Shown here piece after piece: positions 42,778 through 52,438 of a DNA stretch of 64,000 bases (the stretch's first letter is position 1; each line of letters starts with the position of its first letter). Position numbers and translations under genes: made by a program. Under the pieces are notes generated by a model. That model did not search any database. It was not told the DNA's origin and saw only the letters and a list, made by a program, of their open reading frames with translations. The DNA comes from Candidatus Nezhaarchaeota archaeon (lineage in GTDB: Archaea > Thermoproteota > Methanomethylicia > Nezhaarchaeales > WYZ-LMO8), in NCBI GenBank assembly GCA_025059375.1, contig JANXDO010000002.1, forward strand, positions 1 through 64,000. The letters are read 5' to 3'.

Positions 42778-44157
42778 ATGCCAATAGTCATTCACCCGAC
42801 TGAGATCCTTGAGACTATAGAGATGATAAAGTACTTGAAGTTCGACATTAGAGCCGTTACCTTAAGCATTAGCTTGATGGACTGCATTGATGGTAACCTA
42901 GAGTCGATGATGAGGAAGATTGAGAGGAAGCTTAATGATGTCTTGCCCAACTTTGTAAGCGTGACCAGTGATGTGGCGGATAGGTATCAAGTGCCCATAG
43001 TCAATAAGAGGGTCTCAGTAACCCCTCTCAGCATGCTTGTTGAGCCTTACGCGTCCACTAGCTTGAGTGAAGGGAGGAGAGCCCTTCTTGAGCTAGCCAA
43101 GTTCATGGACTCACTGATGAAGATTCACGGGATAGACTACGTTGGTGGACTCTCAGCCCATGTTGCTAGAGGTTCAACCCCTGGTGATAAGGTGGTATTG
43201 ACTTCCATAGCTGAGGCGCTATCGCAGACTGAGAAGCTATTCTCATCTATAAATGCTGCTCAGACCGGCATAGGGATTAACATTGACGCCATTCTTGAAG
43301 TTTCGAAGCAAATTAAGGAGCTAAGTGAGAGGACACCTAAAGGTGTTGGCTGCGCAAAATTGGGCGTGTTTGCGAACCTACCTGAGGATGTACCATTCAT
43401 GCCAGGTGCTCACCATGGGCATAACATGCCTGAGCTAGCCCTCCACGTAGCCATAAGCGGTCCAGGTGTTGTAGAGCATGCAGTGAAGAGTAGGTGTCAG
43501 GGGATGAGCTTAACAGAGATGTTGGAGGAGATAAAGAGGGTCATATTTAAGATAACGAGGGTTGGTGAGCTTATTGGTTGGGAGATAGCTAATAGAATTA
43601 AGGTTAGGCTGTGCACCGTCGATCTGTCGCTAGCTCCAACACCGACAGTAGGAGATTCCGTGGCTGACGTAATTGAGGCTATGGGGATTGAGAGCTTTGG
43701 AGCACCAGGTACCTTAACTGCCTTAATGCTTCTAAGCGAGGCTTTAAGAAGAGGAGGGTCAATGGCTGCCACTAACGTTGGGGGGTTGAGTGGCGTAATG
43801 TTGCCGGGGAGTGAGGATCTTGGACTATCTGAAGCCATAAAGCGAGGTTCTGTGTCTCTATGGGCCTTGATAGCATCGTGTGCTATATGTTCAACAGGCC
43901 TCGACATGGTCTGCATACCTGGAGATACACCAGCAGAGGTCGTGGCTGGGTTGATATCCGATGTGCTATCAATAGGGGTTATAAACGGCAAGTCTCTAGG
44001 TGTTAGGATAATTCCAGTTCCAGGGTCGAAGCCTGGCGATGAAGTTGATTTTGGTGGACTCCTCGGTAAGAGCGTAATACTCGACGTTACCTCTTATTCA
44101 CCGAAGATATTCGTTGCAAGAGGTGGTGAGATACCTCACTACAAGCATAGGTGGTGA
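42778..44157 (+). CDS. PFL-family protein (UPF0210/DUF711)
   Basis: 459 residues, the usual length. Typical pieces are PTEILETIEMIKY, DIRAVTLSISL, NKRVSVTPLSML, the glycine-rich GSTPGDKVVLTSI, CAKLGVFANLPEDVPFMPGAHHG (seen in parts) and LAPTPTVGDSVADV. The family is structurally related to pyruvate-formate-lyase-like glycyl-radical barrels but no reaction is established. It is paired with an ACT-domain gene 178 bases upstream, which suggests ligand control. ATG follows immediately after a GGTGGG site. Confidence 0.88.
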   Translation: MPIVIHPTEILETIEMIKYLKFDIRAVTLSISLMDCIDGNLESMMRKIERKLNDVLPNFVSVTSDVADRYQVPIVNKRVSVTPLSMLVEPYASTSLSEGRRALLELAKFMDSLMKIHGIDYVGGLSAHVARGSTPGDKVVLTSIAEALSQTEKLFSSINAAQTGIGINIDAILEVSKQIKELSERTPKGVGCAKLGVFANLPEDVPFMPGAHHGHNMPELALHVAISGPGVVEHAVKSRCQGMSLTEMLEEIKRVIFKITRVGELIGWEIANRIKVRLCTVDLSLAPTPTVGDSVADVIEAMGIESFGAPGTLTALMLLSEALRRGGSMAATNVGGLSGVMLPGSEDLGLSEAIKRGSVSLWALIASCAICSTGLDMVCIPGDTPAEVVAGLISDVLSIGVINGKSLGVRIIPVPGSKPGDEVDFGGLLGKSVILDVTSYSPKIFVARGGEIPHYKHRW

Positions 44158-44237
44158 TGGCTCCTAAAGCTCAGAATTTCAAGCACTAGCAATCTTTAAG
44201 CTTACTCAATGACAACTTAGTTCTGGTTGAACCCTAC

Positions 44238-44693
44238 ATGAGTGATGGGAGGCCAAGTTGGGACGAATACTTCATGAGGATAGCACACGATGTAGCTTCG
44301 AGATCTACGTGCTTAAGGCGTAAGGTTGGAGCAATACTTGTTAAGGACAAGAGGATTCTAGCTACAGGCTATAATGGTGCACCAAAAAATCTACCACACT
44401 GCATTAAATGCTTAAGAGAGGAGTTGGGGGTTCCATCAGGTCAGAGACATGAACTTTGCCGGGGAGTTCACGCTGAGCAGAATGCAATAATTCAAGCAGC
44501 CGTCTTCGGTGTTAGCACGAAGGGGGCCACGCTGTACACGACGACATTCCCTTGCGTTATATGTGCCAAGATGCTAATAAATGCTGAAATATCGGAGATA
44601 GTCTACGACTCGAACTACGAGGATCCAGAAGCAGCTAAACTACTTGGTGAGGCAAGGATCAAGGTTAGAGCATTTAGGTTGAGGAGCCAGTAA
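44238..44693 (+). CDS. Deoxycytidylate (dCMP) deaminase
   Basis: 151 residues. Zinc-site motifs GVHAEQNAI (H78, E80) and TTFPCVICA (C106, C109) define the cytidine deaminase fold; the N-terminal [17 protein letters not shown] and [12 protein letters not shown] are those of dCMP deaminase. It converts dCMP to dUMP for thymidylate synthesis. It lies three bases before an RNase HI gene on the same strand, so both probably share one mRNA. Confidence 0.9.
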   Translation: MSDGRPSWDEYFMRIAHDVASRSTCLRRKVGAILVKDKRILATGYNGAPKNLPHCIKCLREELGVPSGQRHELCRGVHAEQNAIIQAAVFGVSTKGATLYTTTFPCVICAKMLINAEISEIVYDSNYEDPEAAKLLGEARIKVRAFRLRSQ

Positions 44694-44696
44694 ACC

Positions 44697-45125
44697 ATGC
44701 TCATAGGTAGAGTGTACGTGGATGGAGCTTCCCATGGAAATCCAGGGCCAGCTGGAATAGGCATAGTGATATTGAACTCTGAGGGTAGAGTGCTTAGAGA
44801 GCACCGTGAGTTTATTGGGGTTCACCTCACTAATAACCAAGCCGAGTACATGGCGATCATAAGGGCCCTGGACCTCTGTTCATCGATCTTTTCGAGTGGA
44901 GTGCTACACGTGTTCAGCGACTCTGAGCTACTCATTAGACAGCTTAATGGAATCTACAAGGTTAGGAGTCTAAACCTGAAAAGCCTCTTTATAGAGGTTA
45001 AGCGTAGAGAGAAGCTCTTCACAACAGTACACTATCATCACGTCAGCCGCGAGCACAACAAAAAGGCAAATGAGTTAGCTAACAAGGCAGTAGAGGAGGG
45101 TCTCAAAGGGTTGAAGTTGACCTAA
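44697..45125 (+). CDS. rnhA: Ribonuclease HI
   Basis: 142 residues. Catalytic acids D9 (VYVDGASHGNPGP), E50 (NNQAEYMA) and D75 (FSDSELLIRQ) are present and the C-terminal VSREHNKKANELANKA is in place. The fourth position, usually aspartate (AD-x-LA), is asparagine N125 here. The enzyme cuts the RNA strand of RNA-DNA hybrids. The short form lacks the N-terminal hybrid-binding domain of eukaryotic RNases H1. It directly follows the dCMP deaminase gene and is followed by a large helicase gene. Confidence 0.9.
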   Translation: MLIGRVYVDGASHGNPGPAGIGIVILNSEGRVLREHREFIGVHLTNNQAEYMAIIRALDLCSSIFSSGVLHVFSDSELLIRQLNGIYKVRSLNLKSLFIEVKRREKLFTTVHYHHVSREHNKKANELANKAVEEGLKGLKLT

Positions 45126-45203
45126 ACTTCAAGGAGCATATATTGAGACTACAATGTTCATGAGCTTGCATTAAAGATGACGCTCTAAGCGCTTTAGCTT
45201 AAG

Positions 45204-48200
45204 TTGAGCGTAGCCTCTATAAAAAGGCGTAGAGAACAAGAGTTAGGAGATGCCTTGCCATCGAATAGGGTTGATTCATCAAAGCTGCTCTCAAGCTTGG
45301 GCTACGACTTTTACTCCTACGTTGAGGCTGCTGTGAAGCCTGATGTAGTTGAAGAGACGTTCAACGACGTGATTCCTCAGCTATCATCAGGCTTCCCTAT
45401 ATCAGGAAAGAAGATTTACAAGCATCAACTTGAAGCTCTCGAAGCATTGAGATCGGGGTTTAATGTGATATTGAGGTCTGGGACGGGCTCCGGTAAGACT
45501 GAGGCATGGCTGCTCTACTCCCTTAAGTACAAGGTCCCCACCTTAGCGATCTATCCAACTTTAGCATTAGCTAACGATCAGATTAGAAGGATTAGAGGTT
45601 ACGCTTCAGCATTAAAGCTGGATGTAGAGGTAATAGATGCAGCTACGAGAGACCTCCTCGTGAAGGAGAAGGGGAGATCTAAGTTAAGATCAATCCTAAC
45701 TGGTTGCGATATTGTGGTTACGAACCCAGCCTTCCTACTACACGAGGTTAGGAGGGTCGCTTTAAAGGGAGGGTCGCTTCTCGATGGCTTCCTCCTCAAG
45801 CTTGGATTACTCGTGTTGGATGAAGTGGATTTCTATGGTCCAAGAGAGGTAGCTCTACTCTTAGCCCTCATAGAGATTATGACGATGATGTTCAAGTCGA
45901 AATTTCAGGTTGCAGTTCTAACGGCAGCCATCGAGAACCCTGATGAGCTCGCCTCCTTCCTAGACAGGGTAACTGGAAGAGAGACTAAGATAATTGAGGG
46001 GAAGCCATTTAGAGTCGAGAATAGGGTTTATGTCGTCTTAGGGAGGAACCTGAAAACTGTATGGGAGCATCTTAGAGCTAAGCGAGGAGACTTCGAGAGA
46101 GCTGGTGTAGGAGGAGACGTCATTGAGGCCCTAGACAGCTTTGAGCTGTTTAAGGAGAGGATCTATAATGTCATTGAGGCTGCAAGAGCTATAGGCCTAC
46201 ACGCTCCAAGCCTAGACTTTGACCCAACAGACCTTCTGAGGTCGTATATCGATGATCATGGCGTGACCCTAGTGTTCACTAAGAGCATAGCAAAAGCTGA
46301 AGAGATAGCTCGAAAACTTAGAGCTGAGCTTCCAATAGCTCATAGGGATTGCGTAGCTGCTCACCACCACCTGGCCTCTAAGGACTATAGGGTAATGGTT
46401 GAGGAGGCTGCTCGACAGGGTATTGTAAAGATACTGATCTCGCCGAGAACTCTAAGTCAAGGCATAGACATAGGTACGGTGGTTAGGATAGTCCATTTAG
46501 GTCTACCAGAGAGTCTTAGAGAGTTCTATCAGCGTGAAGGGAGGAAGGGGAGAAGGGAGGAACTAAGCTTCTCAGAGACTATAATCCTACCAAGCGGCAA
46601 GTGGGATAGGGACATCCTATCGAGGGGGCTAAGCGCTCTAAAGTCTTGGCTTCAAATGCCGATAGAGAAGGTGATAATAAATCCAGATAATAAGTACCTA
46701 CTTTTATTTAAGGCCCTGCTTAAGTTCGCTTCTCCAAGACTTAAAGATAGGCTGAGTGGGGAGGAATATCAGTTTCTAGAGAGCCTTGGCATGGTAAGGC
46801 GAGGTGAACTTACAAGCAGAGGTGAAGAGGCCTTAAGGAATATGAACTTCTACGAGTATGGACCTCCATACGGTGTGAACAGGGTCATGGTTGAAGATGG
46901 TGAGGTTAAGTACCTTGAGAGCATATCTCACTGCGATCTCGTTGAGAAGTTCCAGATAGGTTGCATAGACTACACCTCTGATGGTATCGTAGTAGAGCAT
47001 AGAGTTGGAGGTAAAACTGGCAGGATGGTTACGGCTGTTGTGGAGGAGAAGCTTAGAGAAGCTGCATTGTGGAGGAGAGAGGCCTTAGCTTTAGCTCTCG
47101 AGGAGTACGAGGAGGCTAAGGTGAGGTGGGGGGAGGAGCCCTCCATACTCAGCGATTACGTCCATGGAAGGCTCCACTCAGAGATTATGTGTGTTGTATA
47201 CCCACCTAAGAGAGGATTTGGTAAATACATTAAGGTGCCTAATAGGGTCTTGTGGAGGGTTGTAAGCTCCAGGTCAAAGCTCAAGACTATTGATAGCAGG
47301 ACGATAACATTCAGGGATTACAAGGTAATAGAGGTTCCAACAGCTACTTATGGTAAGTACAGTGATTACACTTATGGAGCTTACTTTGAACTCGACCCTG
47401 CTGAGGATCTCACCCTCATGAGGATTGGGCTGGCCCTCCTAATGATAGTCCTTAGAAAGAAGCTTAGAGTGCCATTAGAGACGTTAATGTACAGTCTTGG
47501 AGCTATTGGAGAGAAGAAGCTCATGGTGATCCATGAACCTGAAAGTGCTGGACTAATTGAGAAGCTTGATTGGCTTGAATTAAAGAGGTTGATTGAGGAG
47601 TATGAGCCTGATCCTTTAGATGAGGTTATAATGGAGTCTTTTGATGAGTATGCTTACTCAGACTTCATATCTCTAGGTTTAAACTGGGATTTAGCTAAGC
47701 ACTACGCTGTTAAAGCCGTTGAGTACATGCTTCTCGAGCACAGGATACCGATTGAGTTTAAGGGCTTGCAGCTAGCAATACCAAAGCCCTCGAGGGCCCT
47801 TAAGTTGGCATCTATTGATGCTGTCTACTTGAAGCTTATGGATAAGGCTGATACAGGAATATTGAGCCTAGCAGTGTACGATGGAGAGGATGTGAAAGCT
47901 TTAACCCTGTATAGAGATTTTGGTCTAATGCATCCAGACCCTCAAGCTGAGCTAATCTTATCATCACTCGTTAACCAGGACTTCACGATCCTCACCTACG
48001 GATTCAGTCAACTTCTGAGTTCATTATCTAGTGGAGGGTTTAAGACGCATGTCCTCATCTTAAAGTCCTTGACGTTAGAGGGCAAGGTAATTGATGTTAA
48101 GGAGTGTACAACTAAATCTCTTGGCTTGAGCTTAGCGCCATTAGAGGAGGTTGAGAGGTCCTTGAATATACATAGATCCGTCACGCTCGCTGACGTGATG

Positions 48201-48377
48201 AGTGAGCTTGAAAACTCGAGAAGGAGGATAGTGAGTGAGCCGCCGGGTTCATGGATCAACTTCACAAAGTACCTTAGAGAAAAAGTTGAGGTATACTTGA
48301 GTGAGAGCGTTAAATCCATGTACCTAGTGTACTTAGTGTTAAAGGAGTATGAGAGGAGAGTTAGAGCAACTAAGTGA
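45204..48377 (+). CDS. Large SF2 DExH-box helicase
   Basis: 1057 residues. Motif I GTGSGKTEAW (93-99), motif II DEVD (206-209), a Q-like region KIYKHQLEALEAL, and a second RecA domain with ILISPRTLSQGIDIG and the motif VI QREGRKGRRE. The remaining 550 residues show no cysteine cluster and no DUF1998 zinc domain, so it is not a plain YprA/MrfA, although the core is closest to that group by eye. It is conserved-looking but I cannot name a family. It probably unwinds or translocates along nucleic acid. TTG 45204 is the apparent start. RNase HI lies just upstream, which hints at R-loop or repair work. Confidence 0.78.
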   Translation: MSVASIKRRREQELGDALPSNRVDSSKLLSSLGYDFYSYVEAAVKPDVVEETFNDVIPQLSSGFPISGKKIYKHQLEALEALRSGFNVILRSGTGSGKTEAWLLYSLKYKVPTLAIYPTLALANDQIRRIRGYASALKLDVEVIDAATRDLLVKEKGRSKLRSILTGCDIVVTNPAFLLHEVRRVALKGGSLLDGFLLKLGLLVLDEVDFYGPREVALLLALIEIMTMMFKSKFQVAVLTAAIENPDELASFLDRVTGRETKIIEGKPFRVENRVYVVLGRNLKTVWEHLRAKRGDFERAGVGGDVIEALDSFELFKERIYNVIEAARAIGLHAPSLDFDPTDLLRSYIDDHGVTLVFTKSIAKAEEIARKLRAELPIAHRDCVAAHHHLASKDYRVMVEEAARQGIVKILISPRTLSQGIDIGTVVRIVHLGLPESLREFYQREGRKGRREELSFSETIILPSGKWDRDILSRGLSALKSWLQMPIEKVIINPDNKYLLLFKALLKFASPRLKDRLSGEEYQFLESLGMVRRGELTSRGEEALRNMNFYEYGPPYGVNRVMVEDGEVKYLESISHCDLVEKFQIGCIDYTSDGIVVEHRVGGKTGRMVTAVVEEKLREAALWRREALALALEEYEEAKVRWGEEPSILSDYVHGRLHSEIMCVVYPPKRGFGKYIKVPNRVLWRVVSSRSKLKTIDSRTITFRDYKVIEVPTATYGKYSDYTYGAYFELDPAEDLTLMRIGLALLMIVLRKKLRVPLETLMYSLGAIGEKKLMVIHEPESAGLIEKLDWLELKRLIEEYEPDPLDEVIMESFDEYAYSDFISLGLNWDLAKHYAVKAVEYMLLEHRIPIEFKGLQLAIPKPSRALKLASIDAVYLKLMDKADTGILSLAVYDGEDVKALTLYRDFGLMHPDPQAELILSSLVNQDFTILTYGFSQLLSSLSSGGFKTHVLILKSLTLEGKVIDVKECTTKSLGLSLAPLEEVERSLNIHRSVTLADVMSELENSRRRIVSEPPGSWINFTKYLREKVEVYLSESVKSMYLVYLVLKEYERRVRATK

Positions 48378-48713
48378 AAGCCCATCACATTAAGTTTAAG
48401 CGTGCTTTCACACATTAAATATGGCATGGAGGCTGGGACAACCTAACTACTACTCACATTGTTACGTCTCCTGAGGCTTAAGCTCACCTGTTAAGTAACC
48501 CTAAGTTTTGAGGTTCACTTCAGTTTTTAGAAGCTCAGCGTTTAATAAGGGCATTTAGCTTCAAGCAACGTTAGCAGATAGTGTAGAATCTAACCTAGCT
48601 CCTAAGCTAAAAGGCTTTTCGATGAGTGTTCATGAGTGGTTGAGGATAAATAAAAGGAGGGGATTATTACGTACCTGTGCCTTAAGTATTGAGGGTAGTT
48701 TACTTTATGTGAG
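48378..48713. other. Intergenic region between converging helicase and TRAP genes
   Basis: About 336 bases with no convincing gene. A plus-strand frame from 48622 has an ATG but runs antisense into the TRAP permease gene and shows no family features. A TATA-like CTAAAAGG (about 48607-48614) is present. Nothing else was recognised. Confidence 0.4.
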
Positions 48714-50747
48714 TTATGTTGATAGCACTTTGTACTTAGCAAGCTCTCTACCATATACCCTGCTCTCATTAATTAAGATCCAAAGTGATATGGCCGCTAC
48801 TATTGCGGCAAGCATAATCTCGAAGTATTCTAGCAGTAATGGTCGACCTACCAGGATGAGGGCAGACAGTATGATTAGGGCCCCTCTTATGAGGGCAATT
48901 AAGCTCCTTCTCTTAACCACATCCTCCAAGTACTTGCTACTGTATATTCCTAGTGGAATACCGATTACAGCGAAGAGCATGCATAGGAAGGCTATGAATG
49001 TCTGACCCGACCATAATAGTAGTTCGGGCCATGTGAAGAAGCTAAAGCATATCATGAATAGTGGGAGTCCTATCTTAATGGATTCAATGGCTATCGCACC
49101 AAACCTCTCTTCTGCAATTTTTGCTGCTGTAGCTGCAGCAATAGCGACTGGTGGTGTTATTGCTGATAGTACGGCTATCCAGAATATGAAGAAGTGAACT
49201 ATGAGTGGCGGTACATTGAGAATTGAAAATGGTACTGTAGCTATCGATATGGTTATAACGTATACGCCTGTTGCAGATACACCGAACCCAAGTAGTGTGG
49301 CTATAAGCCATACTGCTAGTGCCAGTAGCGCTAAGTTGTATCCTACCGCGTGTGTGAGGCCCATGGACCATCTTAGAACTAGCCCTGTAACTGTGAGCAC
49401 ACCGGTGATTATATTGATTGTAGCGAGCATGACTCCAACAGTAGCTGCTAGGGTACCTCCCTCCTCTACAGCGGTGGCAGACCTTTTTGCAAAGTCTTTG
49501 ATGTAGTCTTTAAACGATGACTTCTCTTTAGACCCTCTAAAGACGACGAGATAGTTATAGACGAATGCTAAGGGGATGTACGAAATGAGCGTATAAAAGC
49601 AGGCGATTAGGGGGTCCATTCGGTAGTAGGCCATTAAGAATACTAAGAGGGTCAAGCCAACTATGAATGGCACGCTAACCTTCATAACCACTCTTAACCC
49701 TACCTTAGGGTAGTCCCTTAAGAAGGTATGTGCTCTTGATAGATCCAGGTACTTGCGCGATATGCAGAAGACGGCTACTGATGTGGACAAGTAGTAAAGT
49801 ACTGCTGGCAACACTGCTACAGCACATATGTATATGTAAGGTACTCCAAGCACTGCAGCCATGATGAAGGCCGCTGCCCCCATTACCGGTGGAACTATTA
49901 AACCTCCACTTGAAGCAACACTCTCTATTGCTCCTGCAAACTTTGCTGGCACACCAATACGCTTATTCATCGGTATCGTGAAGACACCTGTACCAGCAAC
50001 ATTTGCGGGTGCGCTACCGCTAAACATGCCGAAGAGCGCGCTTGCTACGACACCTGTCTGAGGTACTAGGTGTGGTCCTCGACTCACCATGTACCTCATT
50101 AGGTTAAATAGCGTGTCAAACCCACCAAGTGCTCTAAGGAAGGCTGCAAGTATCACGAAGGCTGAGATCCACGTGAAGGCTATTTGTGTGAGATCCCCAA
50201 AAATTCCTATAGGTAAGTCAGCTGAAAGAGACCTGAATAGATCTGTTAAAGGAAGGCCTGCGTGTCTTAAGCCCTCAATGGGTATGTACGGCCCTATGTA
50301 CGCGTAGACCATGAATGCCACAGCCACTATCATAATCCACTTCTCGACATTCTTTCTACAACATTCAAGCACTATAATTAGGGTTATGGCACCGAGAGTG
50401 ACGTCATATATGTTGCCTATACCCATTCTGTAGTAGTATATGGCGAAGTACTCTTGAAAGAAGTATATGCAGCTTGTAACTACAAGCACTATCAATGCTA
50501 TCGATAACACTCTATTAAGTAGGGGGCTTCTTAGACCAAAAAGTCTACTGCGTCCAATGACGGAGTCTAATAGTATGACTGTACATGCCAACATTAAGTA
50601 CGGTATTACGGCTCGAGCTCTCTCCATGGGCAGCATACCAGCATACCACATGACGTAGCACGTTATTGCTAGGCATACCGCTAAGTAGACGTATCTCGCG
50701 ACTCTTGAAAAAGTTCCGCTAGATTGTACTTGCGTCATCCTTATCAC
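48714..50747 (-). CDS. TRAP transporter permease, fused 4TM/12TM (DctQM) type
   Basis: 677 residues with about 17 membrane helices. The N-terminal quarter corresponds to the small DctQ-like part, then GFDTLFNLMRYMVSRGP and SALFGMFSGSAPANVAGTGVFTIP with GAIESVASSGGLIVPPVMGAAAF are hallmarks of the DctM-like transport domain of TAXI-type TRAP systems. It imports organic acids or amino acids with a sodium gradient, fed by the binding protein encoded upstream. Start GTG 50747 or ATG 50738. Confidence 0.92.
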   Translation of the reverse strand: MIRMTQVQSSGTFSRVARYVYLAVCLAITCYVMWYAGMLPMERARAVIPYLMLACTVILLDSVIGRSRLFGLRSPLLNRVLSIALIVLVVTSCIYFFQEYFAIYYYRMGIGNIYDVTLGAITLIIVLECCRKNVEKWIMIVAVAFMVYAYIGPYIPIEGLRHAGLPLTDLFRSLSADLPIGIFGDLTQIAFTWISAFVILAAFLRALGGFDTLFNLMRYMVSRGPHLVPQTGVVASALFGMFSGSAPANVAGTGVFTIPMNKRIGVPAKFAGAIESVASSGGLIVPPVMGAAAFIMAAVLGVPYIYICAVAVLPAVLYYLSTSVAVFCISRKYLDLSRAHTFLRDYPKVGLRVVMKVSVPFIVGLTLLVFLMAYYRMDPLIACFYTLISYIPLAFVYNYLVVFRGSKEKSSFKDYIKDFAKRSATAVEEGGTLAATVGVMLATINIITGVLTVTGLVLRWSMGLTHAVGYNLALLALAVWLIATLLGFGVSATGVYVITISIATVPFSILNVPPLIVHFFIFWIAVLSAITPPVAIAAATAAKIAEERFGAIAIESIKIGLPLFMICFSFFTWPELLLWSGQTFIAFLCMLFAVIGIPLGIYSSKYLEDVVKRRSLIALIRGALIILSALILVGRPLLLEYFEIMLAAIVAAISLWILINESRVYGRELAKYKVLST

Positions 50748-50841
50748 TTAGCTAGAGTGGTTGAACATTAGTTTAAAAAACTTACCAGCAGAATTTAAGG
50801 ACCTAGGTAGAGACTTTCTCGTATCATTCCTTAATAAAAAC

Positions 50842-50881
50842 AGAGTAAATGTTATGGAATAAAATAGAGTAAATGTTATGG
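50842..50881. repeat. Tandem 24-base repeat between the two TRAP genes
   Basis: AGAGTAAATGTTATGG occurs at 50842-50857 and again, identical, at 50866-50881, a 24-base period with an AT-rich filler. It lies in the 147-base gap between the TAXI binding protein and the permease. It may be a simple duplication, or mark an mRNA processing or regulatory site that sets the protein ratio. Confidence 0.6.
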
Positions 50882-50894
50882 TCTTTATGAACTC

Positions 50895-52049
50895 TCAACG
50901 TTCTGCTACAAGTATTCCCAGTTCTTCTAGGTTGTAGCCTAGCTCTTTCAGGTATAGAGCTACGCCAGGATGTATTGGAGCACCGTATTTAGATTGTACT
51001 TGGAAGGCTTTAATGTTGAACTCTAATCCCCATTTAGAGAAGCCCGTGAATGTGGCTAAAGCCTTTTCAAATGCTGTAGCGTTCGTAAAGTGTGTCTTGA
51101 AGAAGTAATATACATGCTCTTTACTGAGCTCTCTAGAAGATCCAACGAATCCAAATGGTACAGCAACGACGTCGATGAGGGTCTTACCATCTGCGGTCTT
51201 CACATTATAGGGTGTCAAGTTCATTGTGAAGGGTACTAGAGAGCCTGATCTCGCAAGCAGCAAACTCAACTCCTCTGGGCTTGGTGGTACGGCAACCAAC
51301 CTATATCCTACTTTTGCAAAGGATTCTGCTACCCATGAAGCGGGACCACCAGGATCACCATAGCCCCACACTATCTTAACTCGACCTAGTGTTATTGCAT
51401 CACCTACTCCACCGACATCCATTATTTCAAGCCTCAATACCTTATATATGTCCTCAGGGTCAACGTCGTATAGTATCGAGAATACCTCCTTAAACACTTC
51501 GTGACTTGCAAAAGGTACCGGTGTTGGGAATATTCCTGCACCGACATCCTTAATGTCCTTCCAACACTTAACCTTTCCAGCAAGGTCCTCCGTTACGAAT
51601 ATAGTGTATATTATTGGGTACTGGTACATTATGACGGACATCTCACCTGCTCTCCTTGGTGTTGCTACGCCAGGTGCCCACCTACCAGTCTTAGTCATAT
51701 ACTGGTAGACTACGTTTAATGCTGTATAACCCATTTCAGCTCTACCTGCATCCCAAGCAGCGTGACCAGCTGCAGCACAACCAGCAACTGTTACTGAAAT
51801 GGAGAACCACTCCGGGTACTGTCTATTAATTATGTCTGCTGTTGCAGCGTGCGCTATGTATCCTATTGAGCCAACACCGCATGTGGCAATGCGCCACGTT
51901 GCTCTCCCTGGAGGTACCATTGGTCCGGGTGGGGTGGGCGGAGTGGGCGGAGTAACTGGTGTTGGAGGTCGTGAAAGGAACAGCCAAGCAGCTCCTCCAG
52001 CTACCACGACTACTACTACGATTACAGCTATAATCACACTCTTTTTCAT
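50895..52049 (-). CDS. TRAP transporter solute receptor, TAXI family
   Basis: 384 residues. An N-terminal membrane helix (VIIAVIVVVVVVAGGAAWLF) acts as signal-anchor, followed by a proline/threonine linker typical of archaeal surface proteins. The binding domain shows RIATCGVGSIGYIAHAATADII and GRAEMGYTALNVVYQYM, the TAXI-family N-lobe, and later KVKCWKDIKDVGAGIFPTPVP (seen in parts). It binds glutamate-like or dicarboxylate-type ligands in known cases; here the ligand is unknown. It is first in an operon with the fused TRAP permease. TATA-like boxes lie near 52069-52085. Confidence 0.9.
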   Translation of the reverse strand: MKKSVIIAVIVVVVVVAGGAAWLFLSRPPTPVTPPTPPTPPGPMVPPGRATWRIATCGVGSIGYIAHAATADIINRQYPEWFSISVTVAGCAAAGHAAWDAGRAEMGYTALNVVYQYMTKTGRWAPGVATPRRAGEMSVIMYQYPIIYTIFVTEDLAGKVKCWKDIKDVGAGIFPTPVPFASHEVFKEVFSILYDVDPEDIYKVLRLEIMDVGGVGDAITLGRVKIVWGYGDPGGPASWVAESFAKVGYRLVAVPPSPEELSLLLARSGSLVPFTMNLTPYNVKTADGKTLIDVVAVPFGFVGSSRELSKEHVYYFFKTHFTNATAFEKALATFTGFSKWGLEFNIKAFQVQSKYGAPIHPGVALYLKELGYNLEELGILVAER

Positions 52050-52438
52050 TTTATTCTCTCACCACACCGCTTAAAACAGTATATAGCTATAATGAAAAAG
52101 CTTTCGGTCTGTAAGAGATGAGTAGAGACTCGTTGGAGAGTCAAGTGTAGTGGTGAGTTGCTACCGATAACACTCATGACTACCATCTCGAACCTCAAAA
52201 TCTCAAGGCCTTGAAGCTTTAATGGAGCTCACGTTAATCATTAAACGATCTAATGACATTTAAAGGCGTCTTTAAGCTAGTTAATCTTCAAGCTTTATGC
52301 AAGGCTATTGGGCAGTAACGTACTTATGCTCATGGAGCAGATATGAGGGGTTAAAGATGGGCACGCAATGCATATAAGCTGATAGACGTACATTAAGGAG
52401 CTGGTGAATGGATTTAGAGCTGAAAGGGTGATGTTGAA
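52050..52438. promoter_or_regulatory. Divergent promoter region of TAXI and sucC genes
   Basis: 389 bases, AT-rich, no gene recognised. Leftward: TATA-like GTTTTAAGC and CTATATAC (about 52069-52085, minus strand) for the TAXI gene. Rightward: GCATATAAG (about 52371-52379) with a GGGTGAT ribosome site just before the sucC ATG. The middle (52120-52300) holds several TTTAAAGG and CTTTAAGC elements without an attached reading frame. Confidence 0.4.

Noticed and set aside
42740-42785. GGGTTCAAATGCC resembling a tRNA T-loop
   Set aside because: It is the start region of the PFL gene and no cloverleaf forms.
48622-49005. Plus-strand 127-codon frame
   Set aside because: Two thirds of it is antisense to the TRAP permease; the free part is too short to judge and has no convincing ribosome site.
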